Positions 54,199 to 63,712 are shown, numbered from the stretch's first letter. The stretch is DNA of 64,000 nt from Pseudomonas sp. B21-048 (GCF_024748615.1 NZ_CP087168.1:3410001-3474000), one strand, 5' to 3'. The notes: generated by a model not told the origin, from the letters alone. Numbers and translations are program-made.

Positions 54199-57129
54199 AT
54201 GTCCCTGATAGTTCTACTGCTTCTGCCTTTCATAGGCAGCTGTCTGGCAGCGGTGCTGCCGCACAACGCGCGTAATACCGAATCGCTGTTGGCTGGCGTG
54301 GTGGCCCTGATCGGCACCATCCAGGTCGCCCTCTTGTACCCGCAAATCGCCCATGGCGGCGTGATCCGCGAAGAGTTTTTCTGGCTACCGAGCCTTGGCC
54401 TGAACTTCGTTCTGCGCCTGGACGGTTTCGCCTGGCTGTTCTCGATGCTGGTGCTGGGCATTGGCACGCTGGTTTCTCTGTACGCCCGTTATTACATGTC
54501 ACCGGACGATCCGGTGCCGCGTTTCTTCGCGTTTTTCCTGGCGTTCATGGGCGCCATGCTGGGGTTGGTGATTTCCGGCAACCTGATCCAGATCGTGTTT
54601 TTCTGGGAACTGACCAGCCTCTTCTCATTCCTGTTGATCGGCTACTGGCACCACCGCGCCGATGCGCGACGTGGCGCCTATATGGCGTTGATGGTCACCG
54701 GTGCCGGCGGCTTGTGTTTGCTGGCGGGGGTCATGCTGCTCGGCCATGTGGTCGGCAGCTATGACCTGGACAAGGTCCTGGCCGCCGGCGATCTGATTCG
54801 CGCACATGCCCTCTACCCTATTCTGCTTCCCCTGATCCTGATCGGCGCCCTGAGTAAAAGTGCGCAATTCCCCTTCCACTTCTGGCTGCCCCACGCCATG
54901 GCGGCGCCGACACCGGTTTCTGCCTATCTGCACTCGGCGACCATGGTCAAGGCCGGGGTCTTCCTGCTCGCACGCCTGTGGCCGTCGCTCTCCGGCAGTG
55001 AAGAATGGTTCTACATCGTCAGCGGCGCCGGCGCCTGTACGCTGTTGCTCGGCGCTTACTGCGCGATGTTCCAGAACGACCTCAAAGGCCTGCTGGCCTA
55101 CTCGACCATCAGCCACCTGGGCCTGATCACTTTGCTGCTGGGGCTGAACAGTCCGCTGGCCGCCGTGGCCGCGGTGTTCCACATTCTCAACCACGCCACC
55201 TTCAAAGCTTCGCTGTTCATGGCTGCCGGGATCATCGACCACGAAAGCGGCACCCGGGACATTCGCAAACTCAGCGGCCTGATCAAACTGATCCCGTTCA
55301 CCGCCACCCTGGCCATGGTCGCCAGTGCCTCCATGGCCGGCGTGCCGCTGCTCAACGGTTTCCTGTCAAAAGAGATGTTCTTCGCCGAGACCGTGTTCAT
55401 CAACGCGACGGCCTGGATCGAGATGACCCTGCCAATCGTCGCGACCATCGCCGGGACGTTCAGCGTCGCCTACTCTCTGCGCTTCACCGTCGATGTGTTC
55501 TTCGGCCCGACCGCCACTGACCTGCCGCACACCCCGCACGAGCCGCCACGCTGGATGCGCGTGCCGGTGGAATTGCTGGTGTTCACCTGCCTGGTGGTGG
55601 GGATTTTCCCGGCGCAAGTGGTCGGCCCGTTGCTCGCGGCGGCGGCATTGCCGGTGGTGGGCGGCACGCTGCCTGAATACAGCCTGGCGATCTGGCACGG
55701 CTGGAACGCACCGATGATCATGAGCCTGATCGCCATGTCCTGCGGCGTCGTGCTTTATCTGCTGTTGCGTAATCAGCTCAAGCGCGGGCGCTTCGTCTAT
55801 CCGCCAATCATTGGCCGGTTCAATGGCAAGCGCCTGTTCGAGCGCAGCCTGGTGATCATGATGCGCCTGGCTCGACGTCTGGAGCGACTGATCAACACCC
55901 GGCGCCTGCAAACCCAGCTGTTTCTGGTGGTGCTCACCGCGGTGCTGGCCGGGTTGATCCCGATGCTGAACAGCGGCCTGAGCTGGGGCGACCGGCCGAA
56001 AATTCAGGGCTCGATCGTGTTCGTGATCCTCTGGCTGTTGGCGATTGCCTGTGCCCTTGGCGCGGCGTGGCAAGCCAAGTATCACCGGCTCGCGGCCCTG
56101 ACCATGGTCAGCGTCTGCGGCCTGATGACCTGCGTGACCTTCGTCTGGTTCTCGGCGCCGGATCTGGCGCTGACGCAACTGGCGGTGGAAGTGGTGACCA
56201 CGGTGTTGATCCTCCTCGGCCTGCGCTGGCTGCCGCGACGGATCGAAGAGGTCTCGCCGTTGCCGAGCAGCCTGCGCAAGGCACGGGTTCGAAGGGTTCG
56301 CGACCTGGCGCTGTCGATTGTGGTCGGTGGCGGCATGGCGCTGCTGTCCTACGCCATGCTGACCCGTCAGACGCCCAACGACATTTCATCGTTCTACCTC
56401 AGTCGCGCCCTGCCCGAAGGCGGCGGCAGCAACGTGGTCAACGTGATGCTGGTGGATTTCCGTGGCTTCGATACCCTCGGCGAAATCACCGTGCTGGTGG
56501 CGGTGGCCCTGGCCGTGTTCGCCCTGTTGCGACGCTTCCGCCCGCCGAAAGAAAGCCTGCAGCTGCCGGCCCAACAGCGCTTGCTGGCGCCCGACGTGGT
56601 CACCGACCTGGTCAACCCGCGTCACGCCAGCGACACCGCGCTCGGTTTCATGATGGTGCCAGCGGTGCTGGTCCGTCTGCTGCTGCCGATTGCGTTTGTG
56701 GTGTCGGTCTACCTGTTCATGCGCGGGCACAATCAACCCGGTGGCGGTTTCGTCGCAGGTCTGGTGATGTCGGTGGCATTCATCCTGCAATACATGGTCG
56801 CCGGCACCCAGTGGGTCGAGGCGCAAATGAGCCTGCGACCGCTGCGCTGGATGGGCACCGGGCTGCTGTTCGCCACGGTCACCGGGCTTGGGGCGATGAC
56901 GGCTGGGTATCCCTTCCTCACCACCCACACCTGGCATTTCGCATTGCCGCTGCTGGGCGATATTCACATCGCCAGCGCGCTGTTCTTCGACATCGGCGTG
57001 TACGCCGTGGTGGTCGGCTCGACGCTATTGATCCTCACCGCCCTCGCCCACCAATCGGTACGCGGTCATAAAACCAGCGCGCAACCCAAGCCCGTGGCCA
57101 AAGCCGTTGTCACTCAAGGAGCCATCTGA
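54199..57129 (+). CDS. mrpA: Mrp-type antiporter subunit A fused to subunit B (MrpAB/PhaAB)
   Basis: This 976-residue membrane protein belongs to a multisubunit Na+(K+)/H+ antiporter. The N-terminal 500 residues are a NuoL/ND5-like proton-translocating domain (VISGNLIQIVFFWELTSLFS, then LPHAMAAPTPVSAYLHSATM). A C-terminal MrpA extension follows (ALTQLAVEVVTTVLILLGLR). The last 150 or so residues carry an MrpB-type domain (MRGHNQPGGGFVAGLVMSVAFILQ), as in the PhaAB fusion of group 2 systems. It overlaps mrpC by one base. Roles in pH and salt homeostasis are expected. Confidence 0.94.
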   Translation: MSLIVLLLLPFIGSCLAAVLPHNARNTESLLAGVVALIGTIQVALLYPQIAHGGVIREEFFWLPSLGLNFVLRLDGFAWLFSMLVLGIGTLVSLYARYYMSPDDPVPRFFAFFLAFMGAMLGLVISGNLIQIVFFWELTSLFSFLLIGYWHHRADARRGAYMALMVTGAGGLCLLAGVMLLGHVVGSYDLDKVLAAGDLIRAHALYPILLPLILIGALSKSAQFPFHFWLPHAMAAPTPVSAYLHSATMVKAGVFLLARLWPSLSGSEEWFYIVSGAGACTLLLGAYCAMFQNDLKGLLAYSTISHLGLITLLLGLNSPLAAVAAVFHILNHATFKASLFMAAGIIDHESGTRDIRKLSGLIKLIPFTATLAMVASASMAGVPLLNGFLSKEMFFAETVFINATAWIEMTLPIVATIAGTFSVAYSLRFTVDVFFGPTATDLPHTPHEPPRWMRVPVELLVFTCLVVGIFPAQVVGPLLAAAALPVVGGTLPEYSLAIWHGWNAPMIMSLIAMSCGVVLYLLLRNQLKRGRFVYPPIIGRFNGKRLFERSLVIMMRLARRLERLINTRRLQTQLFLVVLTAVLAGLIPMLNSGLSWGDRPKIQGSIVFVILWLLAIACALGAAWQAKYHRLAALTMVSVCGLMTCVTFVWFSAPDLALTQLAVEVVTTVLILLGLRWLPRRIEEVSPLPSSLRKARVRRVRDLALSIVVGGGMALLSYAMLTRQTPNDISSFYLSRALPEGGGSNVVNVMLVDFRGFDTLGEITVLVAVALAVFALLRRFRPPKESLQLPAQQRLLAPDVVTDLVNPRHASDTALGFMMVPAVLVRLLLPIAFVVSVYLFMRGHNQPGGGFVAGLVMSVAFILQYMVAGTQWVEAQMSLRPLRWMGTGLLFATVTGLGAMTAGYPFLTTHTWHFALPLLGDIHIASALFFDIGVYAVVVGSTLLILTALAHQSVRGHKTSAQPKPVAKAVVTQGAI

Positions 57130-57473
57130 TGGAAGAAGTCATCGCAATCGCCATCGGTGTGCTGGCCGCCTCCGGCGTGTGGCTGGTACTGCGGCCACGG
57201 ACATTCCAGGTGGTCATGGGCCTGTGCCTTCTGTCTTACGGCGTCAACCTGTTCATCTTCAGCATGGGCAGCCTGTTCATCGGCAAGGAGCCGAACATCA
57301 AGGACGGCGTGCCTCAGGACTTGCTGCATTACACCGATCCATTGCCGCAGGCGCTGGTGCTAACCGCGATCGTCATCAGCTTCGCCATGACCGCGCTGTT
57401 CCTGGTGGTGCTGCTCGCCTCCCGGGGCCTGACCGGTACCGACCATGTGGATGGCCGGGAGCCTAAAGAATGA
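57129..57473 (+). CDS. mrpC: Mrp antiporter subunit C
   Basis: This 114-residue NuoK-like subunit has three transmembrane helices and contains FQVVMGLCLLSYGVNLFIFS and DPLPQALVLTAIVISFAMTA, signatures of MrpC/MnhC. Its start overlaps the mrpA stop (TGATGG) and its end overlaps mrpD by four bases. Confidence 0.94.
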   Translation: MEEVIAIAIGVLAASGVWLVLRPRTFQVVMGLCLLSYGVNLFIFSMGSLFIGKEPNIKDGVPQDLLHYTDPLPQALVLTAIVISFAMTALFLVVLLASRGLTGTDHVDGREPKE

Positions 57474-59155
57474 ATCCGATGGCGCACCTGATCGCAGCCC
57501 CCATTCTGCTGCCACTGCTGACCGCCGCGGTGATGCTGATGCTCGGCGAGAAACACCGTCCGTTAAAAGCCAAAATCAATCTGCTCTCCAGCCTGCTGGG
57601 GCTGGGCATTGCCGTGATGTTGCTGCAATGGACGCAAACCACCGGCGTACCCGGTTCCATAGGCGTGTACCTGCCGGGCAACTGGCCGGTGCCGTTCGGT
57701 ATTGTGCTGGTGGTCGATCGTCTGTCGGCGCTGATGCTGGTGCTGACCGGGATCATCGGCGTCAGCGCGTTGCTGTTCGCCATGGCCCGCTGGGACGGCG
57801 CCGGTTCGAGTTTTCACGCGCTGTTTCAGATTCAGTTGATGGGCCTGTACGGCGCCTTCCTGACGGCGGACCTGTTCAACCTGTTCGTGTTTTTCGAAGT
57901 GCTGCTGGCCGCTTCCTACGGGCTGATGCTGCACGGTTCGGGCCGGGCGCGGGTGTCGTCGGGGCTGCATTACATCTCGATCAACCTGCTGGCCTCGTCG
58001 CTGTTTCTGATTGGCGCGGCGTTGATCTACGGCGTTACTGGCACGCTGAACATGGCCGACCTGGCGCTGAAAATCCCGCTGGTGCCGGAAGCCGATCGCG
58101 GCTTGCTGCATGCCGGCGCGGCCATTCTGGCGGTGGCGTTCCTGGCCAAGGCCGGGATGTGGCCATTGAATTTCTGGCTGGTGCCGGCCTACTCCGCGGC
58201 CAGCGCGCCAGTGGCGGCGATGTTCGCGATCATGACCAAGGTCGGCGTCTACACCTTGCTACGCCTGTGGACGCTGCTGTTTTCCGGGCAGGCCGGGGCA
58301 TCCGCGTACTTCGGTGGCGACTGGCTGATCTACGGCGGCATGGCGACCATCGTCTGCGCCGCCGTGGCGATCCTCGCCGCGCAACGCCTCGAACGCATGG
58401 CCAGCCTGAGCATTCTGGTGTCGGCAGGCATTCTGTTGTCGGCCATCGGTTTCGCCCAGCCGAACCTGATCGGCGCGGCGTTGTTCTATCTGGTCAGCTC
58501 GACCCTGGCCTTGAGCGCACTGTTCTTGCTGGCTGAATTGATCGAGCGCTCGCGTTCGGCCAACGAAATGCCACTGTTCGATGACGGCGAGCTGCTGCCA
58601 CGACCCCTGGAAGCCTTGCAGCCACCCAAAGGCTTCAACCTCGATGACGACCGCAAAGCCGTGGTCGGCCAGGTGATTCCCTGGACCATGGCTTTCCTCG
58701 GTTTGAGCTTCATCGCCTGCGCCCTGCTGATCATCGGCATGCCGCCGCTTTCCGGGTTTATCGGCAAACTCAGTCTGCTCAGCGCCCTGCTCAATCCGCT
58801 GGGTCTGGGTAATGGCAGCGACGAACCGATATCGAATGGCGCGTGGGGTTTGCTCGTCCTGTTGATTCTGTCCGGGCTGGCCTCGCTGATCGCTTTTTCG
58901 CGTTTGGGCATCCAGCGTTTCTGGACCCCGCAAGAGCGCCCATCGCCCTTGCTGCGCCGCTTGGAATGCGTGCCGATCGTCATTCTGCTGGGGCTGAGCA
59001 TTGCGTTGACGTTCAAGGCTGAACCGCTGCTGCGCTACACCCAAGCGGCGGCCGATGCATTGAACAACCCGCAGCAATACGTGATGGCGGTGCTCGGCAC
59101 CCGTGTGATTCCAGGCCCGCAAGCCAAGACAGCGCTGCTGGAGGTGCAACCATGA
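57470..59155 (+). CDS. mrpD: Mrp antiporter subunit D
   Basis: This 561-residue NuoN/M-like antiporter subunit has about 14 transmembrane helices. It contains FNLFVFFEVLLAASYGLMLH and FLAKAGMWPLNFWLVPAYSA, where the transmembrane Lys and Glu used for proton transfer are found. A loop with DGELLPRPLEALQPPKGFNL is longer than in many MrpD proteins. It overlaps mrpC and mrpE by four bases each. Confidence 0.94.
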   Translation: MNPMAHLIAAPILLPLLTAAVMLMLGEKHRPLKAKINLLSSLLGLGIAVMLLQWTQTTGVPGSIGVYLPGNWPVPFGIVLVVDRLSALMLVLTGIIGVSALLFAMARWDGAGSSFHALFQIQLMGLYGAFLTADLFNLFVFFEVLLAASYGLMLHGSGRARVSSGLHYISINLLASSLFLIGAALIYGVTGTLNMADLALKIPLVPEADRGLLHAGAAILAVAFLAKAGMWPLNFWLVPAYSAASAPVAAMFAIMTKVGVYTLLRLWTLLFSGQAGASAYFGGDWLIYGGMATIVCAAVAILAAQRLERMASLSILVSAGILLSAIGFAQPNLIGAALFYLVSSTLALSALFLLAELIERSRSANEMPLFDDGELLPRPLEALQPPKGFNLDDDRKAVVGQVIPWTMAFLGLSFIACALLIIGMPPLSGFIGKLSLLSALLNPLGLGNGSDEPISNGAWGLLVLLILSGLASLIAFSRLGIQRFWTPQERPSPLLRRLECVPIVILLGLSIALTFKAEPLLRYTQAAADALNNPQQYVMAVLGTRVIPGPQAKTALLEVQP

Positions 59156-59640
59156 AGCGTCTGTTTCCTGCACCCTGGTTGTCGCTGGCATTGTGGTTGC
59201 TGTGGCTGGTGTTGAACCTGTCGATGAGCCCCGGCAATCTACTGCTGGGCGCCATGCTGGGGTTCTGCGCGCCGTTGATGATGCGTAAGCTACGGCCGCT
59301 GCCGATCCGCATTCGTCGACCCGGGGTGATCCTGCGCTTGTTCTTGCTGGTCGGGCGCGACGTGCTCGTGTCCAACCTCGCCGTGGCCTGGGGCGTACTC
59401 AACGCGGGCCGTCGTGCGCCCCGCTCGCGGTTCATCAAGGTGCCGCTGGATTTGCGCGATGCCAACGGCCTGGCCGCGCTGTCGATGATCTGCACGGTGG
59501 TCCCCGGCACGGTCTGGTCGGAGCTGGCGCTGGATCGCAGCATTCTGTTGCTGCACGTCTTCGATCTGGATGACGAAAGCCAATTCATCCAGCACTTCAA
59601 GACGACCTACGAACGCCCCTTGATGGAGATCTTCGAATGA
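59152..59640 (+). CDS. mrpE: Mrp antiporter subunit E
   Basis: This 162-residue membrane protein has two or three N-terminal hydrophobic segments and a soluble C-terminal half (LSMICTVVPGTVWSELALDR), the MrpE/PhaE pattern. It overlaps neighbouring genes by four bases and is needed for complex stability in studied systems. Confidence 0.92.
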   Translation: MKRLFPAPWLSLALWLLWLVLNLSMSPGNLLLGAMLGFCAPLMMRKLRPLPIRIRRPGVILRLFLLVGRDVLVSNLAVAWGVLNAGRRAPRSRFIKVPLDLRDANGLAALSMICTVVPGTVWSELALDRSILLLHVFDLDDESQFIQHFKTTYERPLMEIFE

Positions 59641-59915
59641 GCGCCTTGCTGTCGAATGCGATCCTGCTGAGCCTGTTCCTCTTTTCGATGGCGATGATTC
59701 TGACCCTGATCCGGCTATTCAAGGGCCCGTCGGCTCAGGATCGGGTTCTGGCCCTGGATTACCTGTACATCGTCGCCATGCTGATGATGCTCGCACTGGG
59801 CATTCGTTATGCCAGTGACACTTACTTCGAGGCGGCGCTGCTGATCGCCCTGTTCGGCTTCGTCGGCTCGTTTGCCCTGGCCAAATTCCTGCTGCGTGGC
59901 GAGGTGATCGAATGA
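59637..59915 (+). CDS. mrpF: Mrp antiporter subunit F
   Basis: This 92-residue subunit has three transmembrane helices and contains LIRLFKGPSAQDRVLALDYL, the conserved MrpF/PhaF loop. It is translationally coupled to both neighbours through four-base overlaps. Confidence 0.93.
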   Translation: MSALLSNAILLSLFLFSMAMILTLIRLFKGPSAQDRVLALDYLYIVAMLMMLALGIRYASDTYFEAALLIALFGFVGSFALAKFLLRGEVIE

Positions 59916-60274
59916 GGCCTGAACTGTCTCTGTGGGTGGAAATCGCGGTGGCGATTCTGTTGGTGCTCAGCAGCCTGTTTACGCTGATTGGTGCGGTTGG
60001 GCTGCTGCGGATGAAGAATTATTTCCAGCGCATGCACCCGCCGGCGCTGGCCTCGACCTTGGGCGCGTGGTGCGTGGCATTGGCTTCGGTCATTTACTTT
60101 TCGGCGCTCAACTCGACGCCGGTGCTGCATGCCTGGCTGATTCCGGTTCTGCTGGCGATCACCGTGCCGGTGACCACACTGCTGCTGGCCCGGGCGGCGC
60201 TGTTTCGCAAGCGCATGGCGGGGGATGATGTGCCGGCTGAGGTGAGTAGTCGGCGGACGGAAACGGGGAGTTAA
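59912..60274 (+). CDS. mrpG: Mrp antiporter subunit G
   Basis: This 120-residue subunit has three transmembrane helices and contains LIGAVGLLRMKNYFQRMHPP, the MrpG/PhaG signature, followed by a short charged C-terminal tail. It is the last gene of the six-gene Mrp operon. About 200 bases without a recognisable gene follow before the DUF3995 gene on the other strand. Confidence 0.93.
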   Translation: MRPELSLWVEIAVAILLVLSSLFTLIGAVGLLRMKNYFQRMHPPALASTLGAWCVALASVIYFSALNSTPVLHAWLIPVLLAITVPVTTLLLARAALFRKRMAGDDVPAEVSSRRTETGS

Positions 60275-60476
60275 ATCCGCGGGTTTGTGTTGAATGGCAG
60301 GGCCTCTTCACGCCCTGAGCCTTTCCGTCAACACGGTTTTGTTGTGTCCGGCTCGCTGGTCAAAGGCGAGCCGTGCCGGAGCAAGGCCTGTAAATAAGCC
60401 TTTTCGTCGTACACGGTGCAGGTCTTCCAGCACCGATAAACGATCCGGATCCACCGAAGGCGACAGTCGTGTCACC

Positions 60477-60914
60477 TTAAATCCAGGCCACTGCCAACAA
60501 TCCGGCCCCCAACACCACACACAACGGCGAATACGCCCACGTATCCAGCCGGGCAAACCTCGAGCCCTTCTCCTGCTTGAAGAACCCCACCAAATTCGAA
60601 TCGCCTATCGCCCGGGCGAACATCAGCATCGCGATCGCGCTGATCACCCATTGCAGCGACCAATGATGCACCGTGGGCAGATACAGCCCGACCCGCAGGC
60701 ACACCAGCATCGCGATCAGCAGTAAACCCACCGCCACCAGCAACGTGGCAAAGCCTGACGGCTTGAACGCGGGCCTTGATGCCTCACCGCCCTCCCCGGG
60801 CACGCGCGGCACCGCCGCCTCGCTCCCCCACTTGCCACCTGCCGCCCAGTACAGATGCACCAGGCTGATCAATAAGAAGATTGCAGCAATCCATTGCGCG
60901 ACCAAAAGGCTCAT
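60477..60914 (-). CDS. DUF3995 membrane protein
   Basis: This 145-residue protein has four transmembrane helices. MSLLVAQWIAAIFLLISLVH and YWAAGGKWG open it, and the C-terminal half has SNLVGFFKQEKGSRFARLDT with YSPLC, the DUF3995 pattern. A longer frame upstream extends through non-coding sequence and is rejected. Function is unknown. It stands between the Mrp operon and the binding-protein gene. Confidence 0.83.
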   Translation of the reverse strand: MSLLVAQWIAAIFLLISLVHLYWAAGGKWGSEAAVPRVPGEGGEASRPAFKPSGFATLLVAVGLLLIAMLVCLRVGLYLPTVHHWSLQWVISAIAMLMFARAIGDSNLVGFFKQEKGSRFARLDTWAYSPLCVVLGAGLLAVAWI

Positions 60915-61023
60915 ATTCAGAGATCCAGCGTGAAATGTCGCAGCAGGATGAACTTCCTTGCGCGTTTTTGTAAGGGTATTCGCTATAGACGGTAGCTCTG
61001 CTGCAAACGCGATTAAAAGCGCT

Positions 61024-61113
61024 CCCCCGTAAGAGCTGCCGCAGGCTGCGATCTTTTGATCTTTTTTTTCAAGCCAGGTCAAAAGATCACAGCCTGCGGC
61101 AGCTCCTACGGGG
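61024..61113. repeat. REP/REPIN palindrome next to the binding-protein gene
   Basis: CCCCCGTAAGAGCTGCCGCA at the left pairs with TGCGGCAGCTCCTACGGGG at the right. An inner match (GATCTTTTGATC) and a T-run lie between. It is the same family as 28216-28300. It lies just beyond the stop codon of the minus-strand gene at 61115 and may act as its terminator. Confidence 0.8.
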
Positions 61114-61114
61114 T

Positions 61115-62131
61115 TTATTTCAGGGCGGCAGAGACTTTGTCTGCCACATCCTTCGGCACCCAGGCCTGCCACACGTCCGGGTGCGCCTTCATGAAGGCCT
61201 GCGCCGCTTGACGTGGCGGGGTGTGTTTTTCACTCATGTCAGCCAGGGCCTTGTTCAACGCATCGATCGGTAAATCGACCTTGGTAAAGAACTCGGCAAT
61301 CTGCGGGTACTGTTTCTGGAATGGCGTGGACACGCCGATGGACAGCTTCGAGGGCAACGAACGTGTCGGTTTCGGATTGGGGTTGTCGGCGTCTGTCAGG
61401 GTTTTCCAGGCTTCGCCGTCAAACGGCGGCTCTTGCAGCTGAATCAGCTTGAAACGGCCGAGCAACGGCGTCGGTGACCAGTAATAGAACAGGACTGGCT
61501 TGCCGCGACGAATCGACGAACTGATCTCTGCGTCCAGCGCCGCCCCCGAACCACTGCGAAAGTTCACGTAGCTGTCGTCCAGCCCATACGCCTTGAGCTT
61601 CTGCTTGTTGACCACCTCCGACGTCCAGCCGATCGGGCTGTTGAGGAAGCGCCCCTTGCCCGGGGTTTCCGGGTCTTTGAACACGTCCTTGTAGCGCGGC
61701 AGATCGCTGACACTGCGCAGGTCCGGCGCCATCGCCTTGATGCCCTTGGCCGGATCGCCCTTGATCACGTACTCCGGCACCCACCAGCCTTCGGTGGCGC
61801 CCTTGACCGTATCGCCCAGGCTCGCGACTTTGCCCTCGGCTTCAGCCTTGACCCAGACCGGGCTGCGACCGGCCCATTCTTCGCCAATGACCTGAATGTC
61901 ATTGTTGGCCAGTGCGGTCTCCAGGGTAATGGTCGTCCCCGGCAAGGTGTCGGTCGGCAACCCATAGCCCTTCTCGACGATGATCCGCAGGATATCGGTG
62001 ATCAGGCTGCCGCTTTCCCAGTTCAGATCGGCGAAATGAATCGGTGCCTGGGCAGCGAATACCGGAACGGGTGAAGCCAATAAACCAAACGTGGCCAGGA
62101 CAGTGGCCAGCAACCGTCGAAATCCCTTCAT
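61115..62131 (-). CDS. Glycine betaine/choline-type ABC transporter substrate-binding protein
   Basis: This 338-residue periplasmic binding protein of the OpuAC/ProX type has a signal peptide ending near VFAAQAP. The OpuAC region includes FADLNWESGSLITDILRIIV, EEWAGRSPVWVKAEAEGKV and VLFYYWSPTPLLGRF, which supply aromatic residues for binding quaternary amines. No permease or ATPase gene is adjacent in the window, so it is an orphan receptor or depends on a distant transporter. The start MKGFRRLLATV was chosen over an earlier in-frame ATG for its signal peptide. Confidence 0.87.
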   Translation of the reverse strand: MKGFRRLLATVLATFGLLASPVPVFAAQAPIHFADLNWESGSLITDILRIIVEKGYGLPTDTLPGTTITLETALANNDIQVIGEEWAGRSPVWVKAEAEGKVASLGDTVKGATEGWWVPEYVIKGDPAKGIKAMAPDLRSVSDLPRYKDVFKDPETPGKGRFLNSPIGWTSEVVNKQKLKAYGLDDSYVNFRSGSGAALDAEISSSIRRGKPVLFYYWSPTPLLGRFKLIQLQEPPFDGEAWKTLTDADNPNPKPTRSLPSKLSIGVSTPFQKQYPQIAEFFTKVDLPIDALNKALADMSEKHTPPRQAAQAFMKAHPDVWQAWVPKDVADKVSAALK

Positions 62132-62250
62132 GCTTTTGCACCTCGTGCTGTTCACAGCAATAGCAGGATGGCCTGACAAAGAAGACCGCAAGCCTCTGAA
62201 TACTCAGTCATCTGACTGTAGTTGAGGTTCCTGCTTTCGAGGGGCGAGGA

Positions 62251-62454
62251 TTAACTTTCGGAAAGTTCCTGCAAGCGGGCAAGCTCTCTTCTGACCATGC
62301 CGGCGTACGCCGCCGGACGCAACAGGTAGATCTGTGACGCCACCCAACTCAGCCAGGCTCCCTGCAGAACGGCCTTTTGCGCCAACAAGCGCTGCGCCTC
62401 GGCGTGGGCACTGGCCTGGTTCTGTTCGTGGAAATCAGCGCGGGTCAGGGTCAT
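62251..62454 (-). CDS. Hypothetical 67-residue helical protein
   Basis: This small protein (starting MTLTRADFHEQNQASAHAEA) looks all-helical and contains LSWVASQIYLLRPAAYAGMV. Its start ATG overlaps the stop of the gene at 62454-62924 (TAATG), so the two are co-translated. No known domain was recognised. Confidence 0.6.
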   Translation of the reverse strand: MTLTRADFHEQNQASAHAEAQRLLAQKAVLQGAWLSWVASQIYLLRPAAYAGMVRRELARLQELSES

Positions 62455-62924
62455 TACTCGCTGGCCTTGAAGGTCACCAGTTCACCTTTACGCCACTTGG
62501 CGGCCTTGGCGGTCACGGCTTTCAGTGTTTTGGTCAGGCCTTCCTGCAATTGTTGATGGGCCGCGAACACCATCACCACGCTATGACCTTCCTTGAACAC
62601 AATGCCGTGACCGTCCGCGGTGGTCACGAACGCGTAATCCCCCAGCCCATACACCGTCAGCTTGATTTCGCGGAACTTGATGTCCAGTTTGCCGCCTTCG
62701 CGGCTGGGCAATACGGAGGCGCTGAAATGATCGCCGACCTTGAGTTTGAGCCCTGGTTTGTCATCCACCACCAGCGCTGATTCGGTGTCGAGCTCGGCAA
62801 TGTAAATGCCTTCGGCGTTCTGTTCGGTGATGTAGACGAAACGTGACTGAAACTGTTTAACCAGCTTTGCGCGCAAATCGCCCAGTACGAACAAAGCATG
62901 CATATCGAGATTACTTACTGCCAA
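62454..62924 (-). CDS. Hypothetical protein of about 156 residues
   Basis: The protein is beta-rich and soluble: FQSRFVYITEQNAEGIYIAE and the strands ESALVVDDKPGLKLKVGDHF and KLDIKFREIKLTVYGLGDYA suggest a small beta-barrel or sandwich. The C-terminal half has HGIVFKEGHSVVMVFAAHQQ and a Lys-rich tail. Start choice: TTG at 62924 has GGGGATGG seven bases upstream, so MAVSNLDMHALFVLGD is favoured; ATG at 62903 is an alternative. It shares a message with the gene at 62251. Function is unknown. Confidence 0.62.
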   Translation of the reverse strand: MAVSNLDMHALFVLGDLRAKLVKQFQSRFVYITEQNAEGIYIAELDTESALVVDDKPGLKLKVGDHFSASVLPSREGGKLDIKFREIKLTVYGLGDYAFVTTADGHGIVFKEGHSVVMVFAAHQQLQEGLTKTLKAVTAKAAKWRKGELVTFKASE

Positions 62925-63322
62925 GGAACCATCCCCACATCTGAAAATGACGTCGTACGCCGCAAAGGCGCACAACAGAAAAAAGCGGCAATGCCGAGGT
63001 ATAGCCAGATAATCCGGGAATGAGCAGAGGGCCCATTCATCGCGAGGTTGAGAAGGTTACTGGAACATGCCTCACGTCGTCTTGCCTGGCGGTCGTCAGA
63101 TACTGAAGGAAAAGTCCCTTCTGACGGCCAGAGAAAACCGGATTACTAACTTTAGGGAAAAATCTCTTTAAAAAAAGCACTTTTCCGACATATCGCCAGT
63201 AAAAAATTGCTTTAGATGGGCAGCAAACGCCAACCGTTAATGACGATTCTAGAGCAGCCATGCTCAACGAGACTACCCAAAACAACGTACACACGTCGGT
63301 AAAACCACGAAAAGGACTTCAT
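62925..63322. other. Intergenic region without recognisable genes
   Basis: About 400 bases, richer in A and T than the flanks, especially near 63160-63240 (AAAAATCTCTTTAAAAAAAGC). Reading frames on both strands lack ribosome sites. It must contain the divergent promoters for the genes at 62924 and 63323. A short inverted pair CTTCTGACGG near 63117-63126 is weak. Nothing more specific is seen. Confidence 0.5.
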
Positions 63323-63586
63323 ATGTGCACACTGACTCATTTCGTCCAGCCTTACACACGGCAGACAAACGGCTCATCTCCTCTGCATTCGATGGGGCTC
63401 CACAAGCAGGACTTCCTGCCTGAAGAGCCTCTACTCCCACGTTTTCAGGTGGTATTGGCCGGCACTGCCTTTTTCCACATCAGAGAAATATCCACCGGAT
63501 GTGTAAGAGGTTTCCGCGGCAACCATAACGAAGCCTGCGCCCTTGCCCGTTCACTCGAGGCACGTAGCTGGCCCTTCATTCCATAG
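63323..63586 (+). CDS. Hypothetical 87-residue protein
   Basis: ATG at 63323 follows GAAAAGGACTTCAT, a good ribosome site, and gives MCTLTHFVQPYTRQTNG. A longer in-frame extension begins 21 codons earlier without a ribosome site. The protein has a beta-rich middle (FQVVLAGTAFFHIREISTG) and ends with a helix-like ACALARSLEARSWPF. No known family was recognised. Confidence 0.55.
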   Translation: MCTLTHFVQPYTRQTNGSSPLHSMGLHKQDFLPEEPLLPRFQVVLAGTAFFHIREISTGCVRGFRGNHNEACALARSLEARSWPFIP

Positions 63587-63655
63587 ACGTTTCGTCACAC
63601 CGGCGACTTAACTCAGCCGCCGGCAGGCAACTACTGCCATACTGCCCGCCCCATG

Positions 63656-63680
63656 AAACCCGCCCCCCGGGGCGGCGTTT
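63656..63680. terminator. Hairpin between the last two small genes
   Basis: CGCCCC pairs with GGGGCG, flanked by AAAC on one side and GTTT on the other, so the stem can extend. It follows the gene at 63323-63586 and lies ahead of the GTG start at 63713, where it could act as terminator. It also argues against an ATG start at 63653. Confidence 0.5.
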
Positions 63681-63712
63681 CACCACAATTGTTTCCAAGG
63701 GAAGACTGCTAC

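Noticed and set aside
60308..60556. Minus-strand frame between mrpG and the DUF3995 gene
   Set aside because: It overlaps the end of the DUF3995 gene, has no ribosome site and no recognisable domain.
63037..63294. 85-residue minus-strand frame between the last genes
   Set aside because: There is no ribosome site, the composition is unusual and it overlaps the promoter of the plus-strand gene.
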